Below are positions 16,988 through 25,356 of a stretch of 38,535 nucleotides of DNA, piece by piece. The notes below the pieces were generated by a model, which was not told the origin of the DNA, made no database searches, and saw only the letters and a list, made by a program, of their open reading frames with translations. Source of the DNA: Trueperaceae bacterium (GTDB lineage Bacteria > Deinococcota > Deinococci > Deinococcales > Trueperaceae); assembly GCA_003556805.1 (NCBI GenBank), contig PWQI01000070.1, forward strand, positions 1 through 38,535. Reading direction: 5' to 3'. The stretch's first letter is position 1. Each line of letters begins with the position of its first letter. A program made the position numbers and the translations under genes.

Positions 16988-16993
16988 ACGGTA
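16988..16993 (-). promoter_or_regulatory. -10 box for the leaderless PASTA gene
   Basis: TACCGT on the minus strand ends 7 bases before ATG 16980, with no ribosome site in the gap. It is divergent from TAGCAT at 17056-17061, which serves the next gene. Confidence 0.45.
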
Positions 16994-17055
16994 GCACGCA
17001 CCTCGCCGCAGTCCCGACGTCGAGACAGCACACACACGGCTGATCCGAGTGCCGG

Positions 17056-17061
17056 TAGCAT
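17056..17061 (+). promoter_or_regulatory. -10 box for the 206-aa hypothetical gene
   Basis: TAGCAT ends 8 bases before ATG 17070. There is no ribosome site, consistent with a leaderless mRNA. Confidence 0.4.
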
Positions 17062-17069
17062 GCGCGATC

Positions 17070-17690
17070 ATGGCTGCGATCGCCCCCCACCTGGTCTGGC
17101 CCCCCGCATACGAGCCCGATGAGCACAGCGAGATCGCGTGGCTGTTGCGCGCCGAGCGCGCCGGCGTGCCGGTGGCCCCGATGGTGGTGGTGCCGACGGA
17201 CGTCGAGACCGGGTTCTACGCCCTCAACAACCTGCCGGAGCAGTTGCTGCGCCTGTTCGACGGCGTGGCGGGAGACGACCCCGACGAGGACGATCTCGAA
17301 GAGATCGCGCCCCACGCGCGCGAGTTGGTGCGCGGCCGCGCGCTGCTCGACGAGGTGGTCGAGCGCCTCTACGAGGCCTTCGCCACGCTGCCGGAGCACG
17401 TCGTGGTACGCCGCGAGGGCGCGGACGGCGTGGCGACCTGGCGCGGCCGCGACGCCCTCCTGGCACTCAAGCGCATCTGGGCCGACGACTGGGAGGTCGA
17501 CGCGATCGCGACGCGGTTGCGCGCCGGGCACGGCCTGGCGCCCCGCGGCCAGAGCGTGCTGGTCCACGACGCGCTGCTGACACGCTCGCGCGAACCGCTC
17601 GGCTTCGGGCCGGCCGGCGCGGCGGTCGACGCCTGGAGCGATCGGGCGGGGCGACTCGCGCGGCTACGGCTGGTCGACGACGCGCGCTGA
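17070..17690 (+). CDS. hypothetical protein (206 aa), faint resemblance to PEP/pyruvate-binding domains
   Basis: I do not confidently recognise this protein. It is soluble, acidic, about 206 residues, and starts MAAIAPHLVWPPAY. An in-frame upstream ATG (17049) would overlap the -10 box and is rejected. The order RAERAGVPVAPMVVVPT, then LPEHVVVRREG, then ALKRIWADDW loosely recalls the N-terminal ATP-grasp-like part of pyruvate phosphate dikinase or PEP synthase (GLPVPPGFVVT, then VAVRSSA, then a KVWAS-like helix), but catalytic residues cannot be aligned with assurance. It could be a degenerate relative or unrelated. It is divergent from the PASTA gene and convergent with UPF0316, so context says little. 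Confidence 0.6.
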   Translation: MAAIAPHLVWPPAYEPDEHSEIAWLLRAERAGVPVAPMVVVPTDVETGFYALNNLPEQLLRLFDGVAGDDPDEDDLEEIAPHARELVRGRALLDEVVERLYEAFATLPEHVVVRREGADGVATWRGRDALLALKRIWADDWEVDAIATRLRAGHGLAPRGQSVLVHDALLTRSREPLGFGPAGAAVDAWSDRAGRLARLRLVDDAR

Positions 17691-17704
17691 CCGGCGCGGC
17701 GGCG

Positions 17705-18235
17705 TCATTTGCGCAACTGCGTCGGCGTTGCGAACGTCGCCCGGACCTGGCTGGTGGGCTCGAACGTGATGTACGCGTCCGGGGTGACGCCGCGCACGAT
17801 CTTCAGGACGGCGTCGCTGCGGCGCCGCGGCAGGACCACGAACAGGATCCGCACGTCCCCTCGCATGCCTTGGCCGTTCACGACGGTGACGCCGTAGCCC
17901 GCCTGCCTGAGCAGGTGCTCGCTCGAGGGGGCGTCGACCGGCGTGACGATCCGCATCAGGACGTCACCGGCTGCGATCCAGCGCTCCACCGAGACGCCGA
18001 GCATGGTGCCGGTCGCGTAGCCGGCGGCGTACGCGACGAACTTCACCGGGCTGTCGAGGGTGGAGAGCACCTGCGCGGCCGCGACCAGCCAGATCAGCGA
18101 CTCGAAGAACGACAGCGTGCCGGCGATAGCGCGCTTGCCCCGCACCAAGAAGGTGATACGAAGCGTGCCGATGGAGACGTCGGTGATGCGAAGCGCGAAG
18201 ATGAGCAGCGCGCTCGCCAACAGCGGTAGGTCCAC
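17705..18235 (-). CDS. UPF0316 membrane protein (DUF5698/DUF2179)
   Basis: A 176-residue protein from GTG 18235. The N-terminal half has about three membrane spans (roughly residues 3-20, 38-58 and 64-82) with the family segments LRITDVSIGTLRI and KFVAYAAGYATGTMLGVSVE. The soluble C-terminal half is DUF2179-like (SSEHLLRQAGYGVTVVNGQG, DVRILFVVLPRR). The function of the family is not known. It begins 1 base after the ROK kinase stop, so it should be cotranslated with ackA-ROK, an association that might hint at a metabolite-sensing or transport role. Confidence 0.85.
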   Translation of the reverse strand: MDLPLLASALLIFALRITDVSIGTLRITFLVRGKRAIAGTLSFFESLIWLVAAAQVLSTLDSPVKFVAYAAGYATGTMLGVSVERWIAAGDVLMRIVTPVDAPSSEHLLRQAGYGVTVVNGQGMRGDVRILFVVLPRRRSDAVLKIVRGVTPDAYITFEPTSQVRATFATPTQLRK

Positions 18236-18236
18236 G

Positions 18237-19148
18237 TCAACCCCCTGTGACCGGAGCGGCGGCGGTCTCGACGGCCGCCACGGCGGCGGCGCCGATCACG
18301 CCCGCGTCGTCCCCGAGCTCCGCGACGCGCAGTTCTGGTTGCGGGTACCCGTGGCTCGCCCGCTCGAGCGCCGCACGAACGCGATCGAGGTAGAACGGTC
18401 CGACGCCAGAGACGCCGCCGCCCAGGACGAACCCGTGTGGGTCGATCACCTTGACGATGTTGGCGAGGCCGACGCCGGTGAAGTGCGCGGCGTTGTCGAC
18501 GATCGCGAGGGCCTTGGCGTCGCCGTCGCGGGCGCGCTCGAACAGCTCCGCCGTGCTTACCTCGCGCGAGAAGACGTAGCTGGCATCGCGGGCCATCGAG
18601 CGGCCGGCCGCGAGCGCCTCCCAACTGCCCGAGTGCCCGTCGCCGCCGACGGGGCCGCCCGGGAGCAGGGTCATGTGGCCGATCTCGCCGGCCAACCCGT
18701 GCGCGCCGCGCAACACGCGGTCGCCCACGAACACGCCGCCTCCGATCCCGGTCGAGAGCGTGACGTAGACGCTGGAGACGAGATCGCGCGCCGCTCCGTA
18801 GCGGTGCTCGGCGTACCCGGCGGCGTTGGCGTCGTTCTCCAGGACCACCGGGAGCGCGAGCTGCTCGGTGAGCGCAGCGACGAGCGGGGCGTCCTCCATG
18901 CCCGCGATGTTGGGGGCGAAGCGCACGCGTCCGCGCTCGAAGTCGAGCGGACCCGGACAACCGATCCCGACGGCCTCGGCCTCGGGGTGACGCTCGAGGA
19001 GGGCCGCGGCGGTCTCGACCAGGGCAGCGATCACGTCGGCGGCACCGGTCTGCGGCGTGGCGCGGCGGCGGCGCGCCAGCACCTCGCCGTCGCGCACGAC
19101 GGCGGCGGCGATCTTGGTGCCTCCCAGGTCGAGCCCGAGCGTGATCAC
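18237..19148 (-). CDS. ROK-family sugar kinase (glucokinase-like) lacking zinc-binding cysteines
   Basis: A 303-residue ROK protein with the N-terminal phosphate loop LGLDLGGTKIAAAVV, the sugar-binding VLENDANAAGYAE (Asn-Asp), the LSTGIGGGVFVGD phosphate-2 loop and GEIGHMTL with the conserved His. ROK proteins normally continue with a CxCGxxGCxE zinc site. Here the stretch is GGPVGGDGHSGSWEAL, so all three cysteines are replaced. There is no N-terminal helix-turn-helix, so a kinase rather than a repressor is expected, most likely for glucose or a related hexose. GTG 19148 overlaps the ackA stop (GTGA), and UPF0316 follows. Confidence 0.9.
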   Translation of the reverse strand: MITLGLDLGGTKIAAAVVRDGEVLARRRRATPQTGAADVIAALVETAAALLERHPEAEAVGIGCPGPLDFERGRVRFAPNIAGMEDAPLVAALTEQLALPVVLENDANAAGYAEHRYGAARDLVSSVYVTLSTGIGGGVFVGDRVLRGAHGLAGEIGHMTLLPGGPVGGDGHSGSWEALAAGRSMARDASYVFSREVSTAELFERARDGDAKALAIVDNAAHFTGVGLANIVKVIDPHGFVLGGGVSGVGPFYLDRVRAALERASHGYPQPELRVAELGDDAGVIGAAAVAAVETAAAPVTGG

Positions 19149-20326
19149 GGCGACGCCTCGGGCGCGGCGACCAGCGCTCGGGTGGCGTCTGCGATCACAC
19201 CGTCCTCGTCGGTCGCGACCACCAAGACGGCGACGGTCGCGTCGTCAGGACTGATGCGGGGGCCGTGGCGCGCGTTGCGCGCTTCGTCGATCACGATGCC
19301 GAGCCGCTCGAGGCCAGCGAGGGCTGCGGCACGCGTGGCGGCGTCGTGCTCGCCGATCCCCCCGGTGAACACGATCGCATCGACCCCGCCCATCGCGAAC
19401 ACGCACGATCCCAGGGCCGTGCGCACGCGGTAGGCGAACACGTCGAGCGCCAGCCTGGCCGCCTCGTCGCCGGCGGCCTCCGCGGCGCGCAGGTCGCGCA
19501 CGTCGTTCGACCGCCCGTCCGACAAGCCCTTGAGACCGGACTCGTGGTTCAACACGCGCTCGAGTTCGCTCGGCTCCATGCCGCCCCGCAGCATGTGCAA
19601 CAGCACGCCGGGATCGATCTGACCGGGCCTGGTCCCCATGACGAGGCCGTCGAGCGGCGTGAAGCCCATGCTGGTCTCGACCGAGCGACCGCGGTCGACG
19701 GCGGCGGCGCTGGCGCCGTTGCCGAGGTGCAGCGACACGATCCGAAGCGTGTCGCGCGCGCGCCCGAGCAGCTCGGCGGCGCGCCGCGTCACGCCGTCGT
19801 GCGATGGGCCGTGGAAGCCATAGCGGCGCACGCCGTGCTCGACGTACCACGACTCCGGCACGGCGTAGCGGTAGGACCTGGGGGCGAGCGTCGCGTGGAA
19901 GGCGGTGTCGAAGACCGCCACGTGCGGCACGTCGGGAAGTTGCTCGCGGGCGGCCTCGAGCGCCGCCAGGTTGGCGGGGTTGTGCAGGGGCGCGAGGTGC
20001 ACGAGCGCCCGCACGTCGGCCACCACGGCGTCGTCGATGCGCACCGGCGCCGCGTAGCGCTCGCCGCCGTGGACCACCCGGTGCCCCACGGCGACCACCG
20101 CGGCCAGCGACGCTCGCTCGTCGAGGACCTGCAGAACGGCGCGCAGTGCGCTGGCGTGATCGCGCATCGGCGGCGGTGGCGGGAGATCGGCGTCGCCGCG
20201 CCAGATGGCCGCCGCGCCGATGCGTTCGACGGTCACGGCATGCCCCAGAGGCCTGCGGCTCACCTTGAGGCTGGAGCTCCCTGCGTTGATGACGAGCACG
20301 TCGAGGTCGGGCACGGGGCGTTCCAC
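19145..20326 (-). CDS. ackA: acetate kinase
   Basis: AckA converts acetyl phosphate and ADP to acetate and ATP, reversibly. The 393-residue product carries VLVINAGSSSLKVS, the GHRVVHGGE loop, AVFDTAFHATL, RRYGFHGPSH, HLGNGASAAAVDRGRSVETS followed by GFTPLDGLVMGTRPG, and the C-terminal FTGGIGEHDA. Together these separate it from butyrate kinase. A TTG at 20329 would add one residue. GTG 20326 is preferred because it lies 6 bases after the TAGATT box. No pta gene is in the window. It overlaps the ROK kinase and heads a three-gene operon. Confidence 0.93.
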   Translation of the reverse strand: MERPVPDLDVLVINAGSSSLKVSRRPLGHAVTVERIGAAAIWRGDADLPPPPPMRDHASALRAVLQVLDERASLAAVVAVGHRVVHGGERYAAPVRIDDAVVADVRALVHLAPLHNPANLAALEAAREQLPDVPHVAVFDTAFHATLAPRSYRYAVPESWYVEHGVRRYGFHGPSHDGVTRRAAELLGRARDTLRIVSLHLGNGASAAAVDRGRSVETSMGFTPLDGLVMGTRPGQIDPGVLLHMLRGGMEPSELERVLNHESGLKGLSDGRSNDVRDLRAAEAAGDEAARLALDVFAYRVRTALGSCVFAMGGVDAIVFTGGIGEHDAATRAAALAGLERLGIVIDEARNARHGPRISPDDATVAVLVVATDEDGVIADATRALVAAPEASP

Positions 20327-20332
20327 CAAACC

Positions 20333-20338
20333 AATCTA
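20333..20338 (-). promoter_or_regulatory. -10 box for leaderless ackA operon
   Basis: TAGATT on the minus strand ends 6 bases before GTG 20326. No ribosome site is present. It is divergent from TACGAT at 20477-20482 across a roughly 140-base gap in which I see nothing else. Confidence 0.4.
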
Positions 20339-20476
20339 CCAGGGCGGTCGACGCACCACAGGGACGGTCGTCGTGTCGCCGCGACGCCGGTCTCCGAAGC
20401 CGCCCGACATCGATATGAGCCGACCTCGCTCAGGTTTCCGTAGGCATCCTCACACCAGATGGGGTGCTTCGTCGGC

Positions 20477-20482
20477 TACGAT
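20477..20482 (+). promoter_or_regulatory. -10 box for the DUF2203 gene
   Basis: TACGAT lies 22 bases before the GTG at 20505, with GAGAGGAGGGGG as ribosome site in between. No -35 is convincing. Confidence 0.4.
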
Positions 20483-20504
20483 GGCGTGAGAGGAGGGGGT
20501 CACC

Positions 20505-20921
20505 GTGTTCAAACTGTTCACCATCGCGGAAGCCACGCGCCTCCTGCCCGTGATCGAGGGGCACGTGGCCACGCTCCAAGGCGCCAGCCGCGACGCGGAG
20601 AAGCTCAAGCAGCGTCTCGCCGTGATCGACAAGCAGCCGAATGCGGGCCGCACCGCCGGACGCATCGAGTCGCAGAACCTCATGCAGGAGCTCTCGTTCG
20701 TGGCGAGTTGCGCCTTCGACGCGAAGGCCGAACTCGACCGCCTCGGCGTCGAGCTCACCGACCTCGCGGGCGGTGCCGTCGCGATTCCAGCCAGCGTTGC
20801 CGGAGAGGGCGTCGCGCTCACCTGGGCGCGCGGCCAGGACGAGATCACCCACTATCGCCGGCTGACGGGCGACGCCGATCCACACCCGCTGCCGTCGGAC
20901 GTTCGCGTCCAACAGGCCTGA
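20505..20921 (+). CDS. DUF2203 family protein
   Basis: A 138-residue protein from GTG 20505 with a strong AGGAGGGGG ribosome site. It opens with FTIAEATRLLPVIEGHV, typical of DUF2203, followed by a long helical segment (about 20-80) and the C-terminal GVALTWARGQDEITHYRRL, which matches the family's conserved W..GE..i.yyH-type end. Function is unknown for the family; it looks like a small soluble helical protein. The stop is 7 bases from the convergent metallophosphoesterase stop. Confidence 0.85.
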   Translation: MFKLFTIAEATRLLPVIEGHVATLQGASRDAEKLKQRLAVIDKQPNAGRTAGRIESQNLMQELSFVASCAFDAKAELDRLGVELTDLAGGAVAIPASVAGEGVALTWARGQDEITHYRRLTGDADPHPLPSDVRVQQA

Positions 20922-20928
20922 CGCGGGC

Positions 20929-21615
20929 TCAGGGCAGGATCAGCGCCGGCTCGAAGCGCAACGCGTCGGCCGCCACGAAGCGCACCACCGTGTCCGCGAT
21001 CGTCGGCACGTACACGGGCGCTTCGCCGTGGACGTGGCCGAACACCAGCGCGCGCGGTGCAGCGGCCGTGATCAGGTCGAGCATCTCCGAGGCGTCCCCG
21101 CGCGGGTTCGTGGGCGGGAAGTGCAGCATCACCACCAGCGTCCCGGGGCCGAGCTTCGCCGCGGCGGCGAGCGACAGCTGCAGGCGGTGGAGTTCGCGCC
21201 GGAAGATGCGCTCGTCGTGCGCGTCGCCGCCTGGCGCGCCCGGCACGACCCAACCGCGCGTACCCGCGACGATCACGTCGCCGATGCGCACCGCGTCGTG
21301 TTGGATGGCGTGCATTCCCTCCGGCAGCACTGCCCGGAGCCTGCGCAGCGACGGCCACCAGTAGTCGTGGTTGCCCCGCAGCAGCACAGAGCGGCCGGGG
21401 AGCGCCGCGATGGCCGCGAGGTCGGGGAGGGCGTCCTCCAGCCGCATCGCCCACGAGATGTCGCCGGGTACGAGCACCAGGTCGTCCTCGCGTACGACGC
21501 GACGCCACCCCTCGAAGAAGGCCTCCGGGTGGCCCTGCCACGAAGCGCCGAACACGTCCATCGGTTTGGGATCACGGCTCGACAAGTGCGGGTCGGCGAT
21601 CGCGAAGACGCGCAC
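20929..21615 (-). CDS. calcineurin-like metallophosphoesterase
   Basis: A 228-residue protein with all the metallophosphoesterase metal-ligand motifs in order: ADPHLS (Asp-x-His, residues about 7-12), PGDISWA, RGNHDYWW, VMLHFPP and FGHVHGE. The DYWW after GNH and the overall length fit the family of small cytosolic phosphohydrolases annotated only as serine/threonine-phosphatase-like. Substrate is unknown. GTG 21615 lies 6 bases after the wecB stop, making it the last gene of the upp-wecA-wecB series. Confidence 0.88.
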   Translation of the reverse strand: MRVFAIADPHLSSRDPKPMDVFGASWQGHPEAFFEGWRRVVREDDLVLVPGDISWAMRLEDALPDLAAIAALPGRSVLLRGNHDYWWPSLRRLRAVLPEGMHAIQHDAVRIGDVIVAGTRGWVVPGAPGGDAHDERIFRRELHRLQLSLAAAAKLGPGTLVVMLHFPPTNPRGDASEMLDLITAAAPRALVFGHVHGEAPVYVPTIADTVVRFVAADALRFEPALILP

Positions 21616-21621
21616 GCTGAC

Positions 21622-22854
21622 CTACGCGCTCCCAGGCACCCGGTGCGGCTTCGAGGCTGCCGCGTCTCCGGCGCCCGCGCCGCTCTGGCCGGCGCCAGCG
21701 CCCGGCACCCAATCCGCCGGGCGCTCACCGAGGCCGAGCCGCCACGCCACACCTGCGACCACGCGCTCACCCGCATGACCGTCGCCGTACGGGTTCGTGG
21801 CGGCCCGCATGGCAGCCAGCGCAGCGGGATCGTCCAGCAGTGCGAGCAGACCCGCCTCGACCCTGGCCGGATCGTTGCCAAGGAGCCGCAACGTGCCCGC
21901 CGTCACACCCTCGGGACGTTCGGTGACGTTGCGCAGCACCGCCACCGGCGTCCCGAGCGCTGCCCCCTCCTCCTGCAGGCCGCCCGAATCGGTGATCACC
22001 AAGCGCGCCGTGCGCACCAGCGCGAGCATCGCCAGGTAGTCCCAATCGTCGTCGAGCACCACATTCGGTAGCCCCTCCAGGACGGGCACCACCGCGCTGC
22101 GCACCGCGGGGTTGCGGTGCATCGGGTACACGAAGACGTGATCCGGGTGCGCCCGCGCCGCCGCCGCCACGGCCGCGGCGAGGCCGCCCAGCACGGGCAG
22201 GTTCTCGCGCCGGTGCATGGTGAGCGCGACGAGCGGGCGGTCGGTCGGGACGTGGGCGGGCAAGACGGCGCGCCGGACGGCCCAACGCACCGCGTCCACC
22301 GCCGTGTTCCCCGTCACCACCATCCGCTCGCCCGTCTTGCCCTCACCCAGCAGATGCTCGCGCGCCAACGGCGTCGGCGGCAGGTCGAGGTCGGTGACGA
22401 CGTCGGTCAGACGCCGGTTGGCCTCCTCGGGAAACGGCTCTCGCAGGTCGAACGAACGCAGGCCGGCCTCGACATGGGCGACCGGAACGCCCTCGAAGAA
22501 CGCAGCGAGCGCGACGGCGACCGTGCTCAGCGTGTCGCCGTGCACGAGCACGTAGTCGGGTGCCTCGGCGCGCAGCGCCTCGGCGGCGGCCGCGACCGTC
22601 CGCCCGAACGCGTCGGCGAGGGTCGCCCCCGGACGCATCAGGGCCAGGTCGACGTCGGGGGTCAGCTCGAAGACCTCCAGCATCCGGTCGAGTTGCTCGC
22701 GGTGCTGACCGGTGACGACGATGCGCGGCTCCAGTCGTGGGTCACGCAGCAACGCGTGCACGACCGGGGCCATCTTCGACGCCTCGGGGCGCGTACCGAA
22801 CGCGACGACGATGCGCGGAGCACCGCTCCGCGCAGCCTGGGGCTTGGTGCTCAC
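21622..22854 (-). CDS. wecB: UDP-N-acetylglucosamine 2-epimerase (non-hydrolysing)
   Basis: WecB interconverts UDP-GlcNAc and UDP-ManNAc, a precursor for teichoic-acid-like or other surface polymers. The 410-residue protein has VAFGTRPEASKMAPVV, TGQHREQLDRML, VHGDTLSTVAVALAAF, the VAHVEAGLRSFDLREPFPEEANRRLTD region (20-residue windows of it match the family), LTMHRRENL and ITDSGGLQEEGAALG. A tail of about 30 Ala/Gly-rich residues follows the catalytic core. GTG 22854 overlaps the upstream transferase stop (GTGA), so the lipid-phosphate transferase and epimerase are coupled, consistent with cell-surface glycan synthesis. Confidence 0.95.
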   Translation of the reverse strand: MSTKPQAARSGAPRIVVAFGTRPEASKMAPVVHALLRDPRLEPRIVVTGQHREQLDRMLEVFELTPDVDLALMRPGATLADAFGRTVAAAAEALRAEAPDYVLVHGDTLSTVAVALAAFFEGVPVAHVEAGLRSFDLREPFPEEANRRLTDVVTDLDLPPTPLAREHLLGEGKTGERMVVTGNTAVDAVRWAVRRAVLPAHVPTDRPLVALTMHRRENLPVLGGLAAAVAAAARAHPDHVFVYPMHRNPAVRSAVVPVLEGLPNVVLDDDWDYLAMLALVRTARLVITDSGGLQEEGAALGTPVAVLRNVTERPEGVTAGTLRLLGNDPARVEAGLLALLDDPAALAAMRAATNPYGDGHAGERVVAGVAWRLGLGERPADWVPGAGAGQSGAGAGDAAASKPHRVPGSA

Positions 22855-23993
22855 CGTGCCCGGAGCTCGTCGGCGGCCAGCGTCGCCAGGCGCCGCCGTT
22901 CCTCGCCGACCTCGCGCAACCGCAGGTAGGAGACCATGCCGATCAGCAGCACCGCCGCGACCACCGTGCCGAGGAGCAGCACCAGCGGCGTCTGCGACAG
23001 CAGCATCCCCAAGGCGCCCAACACCAGCGTGGCACCCCAGAGCACGTACACCGTCACGCGCGGACTGCCTGAGCGGCTGCGCAGGAGGTCGTGCAGGTGG
23101 TCGTTCGCGGCGACCGTCGGGTTCGCGCCGCGGCGCAAGCGCCGCAGCGTCACGTGCGTGATGTTCAGCACCGGCAGCGCCAGGATCAGGACCGGCGCCA
23201 TCACCGTGACGGCAGCTGTCACCTTCAGCGCGCCGAGGACCGAGACGGCGGCCAGCACGTACCCCAACAGGTAGGCGCCGGAGTCGCCCATCGTGATCGT
23301 GGCCGGGTTGAAGTTGTGCCGCAAGAAGCCGAGCGCCGCGCCCGCCAGCGCCGCCAGGATGAGCACCGAGGCGCCCCGATCGGGGAACTGCAGGGCGACG
23401 GCGAAGAGGCTCAGGCTGGCGATCGCGGCGATGCCGGACGACAACCCGTCGACGCCATCGATGAAGTTGAAGGCGTTCGTGAACCCGACGACCCAGAGCA
23501 GCGTGAGCGCGACGGAGAGCACCTCCGGCATGAACACGTAGCCCGAACCCGCGAAGTAGTTGGTGACGAAGTCGATGCGCACGCCGTTGACGACCAGGAT
23601 GCCCGCCGCCAGGAACTGCGACGCGAGGCGCATCGCCGCCGGCACCTCCCAGATGTCGTCGATGAAGCCCACCAGCGCCATCAGCGAGCCGCCCAGCACG
23701 ATCGCGAGCAACTCGACGCGGTAACTCTCGATGGCCGCGGGCGCGATGATGCTGCCGATCAACATCGCCAACAGGAAGCCGGCGAGGATGGCGATGCCGC
23801 CGATGTTGGGGACGGCACCGTCGTGCATGCGACGCCCGTTGCCGTGGCTCGCGCCACCGACCTGCACCGCCTGGACCCGCAGCGCGAAGCGACGGACCCG
23901 TGGCACCAAGACGCCTACCGTGACGAGGGCGACGACGAAGGCGACCAGGAAGAGTGGGGCGTACGCGACCAGCGACAGCGGCACGACGTTCAT
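22851..23993 (-). CDS. undecaprenyl-phosphate N-acetylglucosaminyl 1-phosphate transferase (WecA/TagO-like, MraY family)
   Basis: A polytopic membrane enzyme of 380 residues expected to transfer a HexNAc-1-phosphate from a UDP-sugar to undecaprenyl phosphate, starting a surface glycan. Visible family sites: the Mg-binding Asp pair in GFIDDIWEVPA (Asp112-Asp113), NAFNFIDGVDGLSSG (about 173-187), the MGDSGAYLLGY loop (Asp237), and NDHLHDLL (297-304) at the position of the WecA/TagO HxH-type motif. About ten hydrophobic spans are seen. The coupled wecB downstream favours WecA/TagO over MraY. It follows upp by 45 bases. Confidence 0.9.
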   Translation of the reverse strand: MNVVPLSLVAYAPLFLVAFVVALVTVGVLVPRVRRFALRVQAVQVGGASHGNGRRMHDGAVPNIGGIAILAGFLLAMLIGSIIAPAAIESYRVELLAIVLGGSLMALVGFIDDIWEVPAAMRLASQFLAAGILVVNGVRIDFVTNYFAGSGYVFMPEVLSVALTLLWVVGFTNAFNFIDGVDGLSSGIAAIASLSLFAVALQFPDRGASVLILAALAGAALGFLRHNFNPATITMGDSGAYLLGYVLAAVSVLGALKVTAAVTVMAPVLILALPVLNITHVTLRRLRRGANPTVAANDHLHDLLRSRSGSPRVTVYVLWGATLVLGALGMLLSQTPLVLLLGTVVAAVLLIGMVSYLRLREVGEERRRLATLAADELRAR

Positions 23994-24038
23994 GCTAGCA
24001 CTCGACCCTCGCGCGCGTGGGAAGAATTCCGACGTCCC

Positions 24039-24665
<627 letters not shown>

Positions 24666-24724
24666 GACGGGTACCTCCGAGGCGCGCGGAGCGCGGGCCG
24701 GTCGACGCGATCGCGCCAGCAGAA

Positions 24725-24752
24725 CGCCCGGACGATGCGCATCGTCCGGGCG
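24725..24752 (-). terminator. 28-base perfect palindrome, tRNA-Ser terminator candidate
   Basis: The sequence is a perfect 28-base palindrome (14-base arms, centre GCGC) starting 6 bases after the tRNA-Ser CCA end. On the minus strand it is followed by TTCT, a weak U-tract. It lies between tRNA-Ser and upp and could terminate or process the tRNA transcript. Confidence 0.55.
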
Positions 24753-24758
24753 TGATCG

Positions 24759-24849
<91 letters not shown>

Positions 24850-24982
24850 ATTGGCGCTCCGCGGGACGTCGGCCGCGCCGAGCGCTCAAGGCTACCACGC
24901 GTCGGCGGCCCGTGGTGCGACTGCCGATGCCCGCGCCGCGGTGGTCGACGCACGCGTGAGCGACGCGCCCACCGGGCTGCGC

Positions 24983-25012
24983 TTGACGGACCTCGCCGCG
25001 CGTCGGTACCAT
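24983..25012 (+). promoter_or_regulatory. promoter of the first tRNA-Gln
   Basis: TTGACG (24983-24988), an 18-base spacer and TACCAT (25007-25012) lie just upstream of the tRNA at 25026. The predicted start near 25019 leaves a 7-base leader. Confidence 0.6.
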
Positions 25013-25025
25013 CGTGGACGGCTGA

Positions 25026-25099
25026 TGGCCCGTCGTCTAACGGCAGGACATCCGGTTCTGGTCCGGACGGTCGGGGTTCGAATCCCTGCGGGCCAGCCA
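25026..25099 (+). tRNA. tRNA-Gln (anticodon CTG)
   Basis: A 74-base tRNA with acceptor stem TGGCCCG/CGGGCCA, discriminator G and encoded CCA. The anticodon loop TTCTGGT gives CTG (decodes CAG). The T arm is CGGGGTTCGAATCCCTG. It differs from the second tRNA-Gln by only two bases (a C/T in the D loop and the anticodon's first base). Confidence 0.96.
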
Positions 25100-25103
25100 T
25101 GAC

Positions 25104-25132
25104 GCACGCCGCGCCCCTCGGGCGCGGCGTGC
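25104..25132 (+). terminator. tRNA-Gln(CTG) terminator hairpin
   Basis: A perfect 12-base stem (25104-25115 with 25121-25132) with a CCTCG loop starts 5 bases after the tRNA. Only a weak T content (TGCTTG) follows. Confidence 0.6.
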
Positions 25133-25171
25133 TGCTTGACGCCCCACCGGAGCGCTGCGCGTCGGCTCGCG

Positions 25172-25201
25172 CCGACACAGGGCGCGGTCACGGTGTAGAC
25201 T
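25172..25201 (+). promoter_or_regulatory. promoter of the second tRNA-Gln
   Basis: CCGACA (25172-25177), an 18-base spacer and TAGACT (25196-25201) lie 13 bases before the tRNA at 25215. The -35 is a partial match. Confidence 0.5.
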
Positions 25202-25214
25202 CCTGGGCGGACGG

Positions 25215-25288
25215 TGGCCCGTCGTCTAATGGCAGGACATCCGGTTTTGGTCCGGACGGTCGGGGTTCGAATCCCTGCGGGCCAGCCA
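25215..25288 (+). tRNA. tRNA-Gln (anticodon TTG)
   Basis: A 74-base tRNA nearly identical to the one at 25026-25099. The anticodon loop is TTTTGGT, giving TTG (decodes CAA). The CCA is encoded. It has its own promoter and terminator, so the pair is a tandem duplication with diverged flanks rather than one transcript. Confidence 0.96.
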
Positions 25289-25291
25289 ACG

Positions 25292-25323
25292 CGAGTCGCG
25301 CCCCCTCACGGGGGCGCGACTCG
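25292..25323 (+). terminator. tRNA-Gln(TTG) terminator hairpin
   Basis: A perfect 14-base stem (25292-25305 with 25310-25323) with a TCAC loop starts 3 bases after the tRNA and is followed by TTGTCTC. Confidence 0.65.
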
Positions 25324-25356
25324 TTGTCTCAGGCGTCGTGTCTCAAGCGCCTTGTT

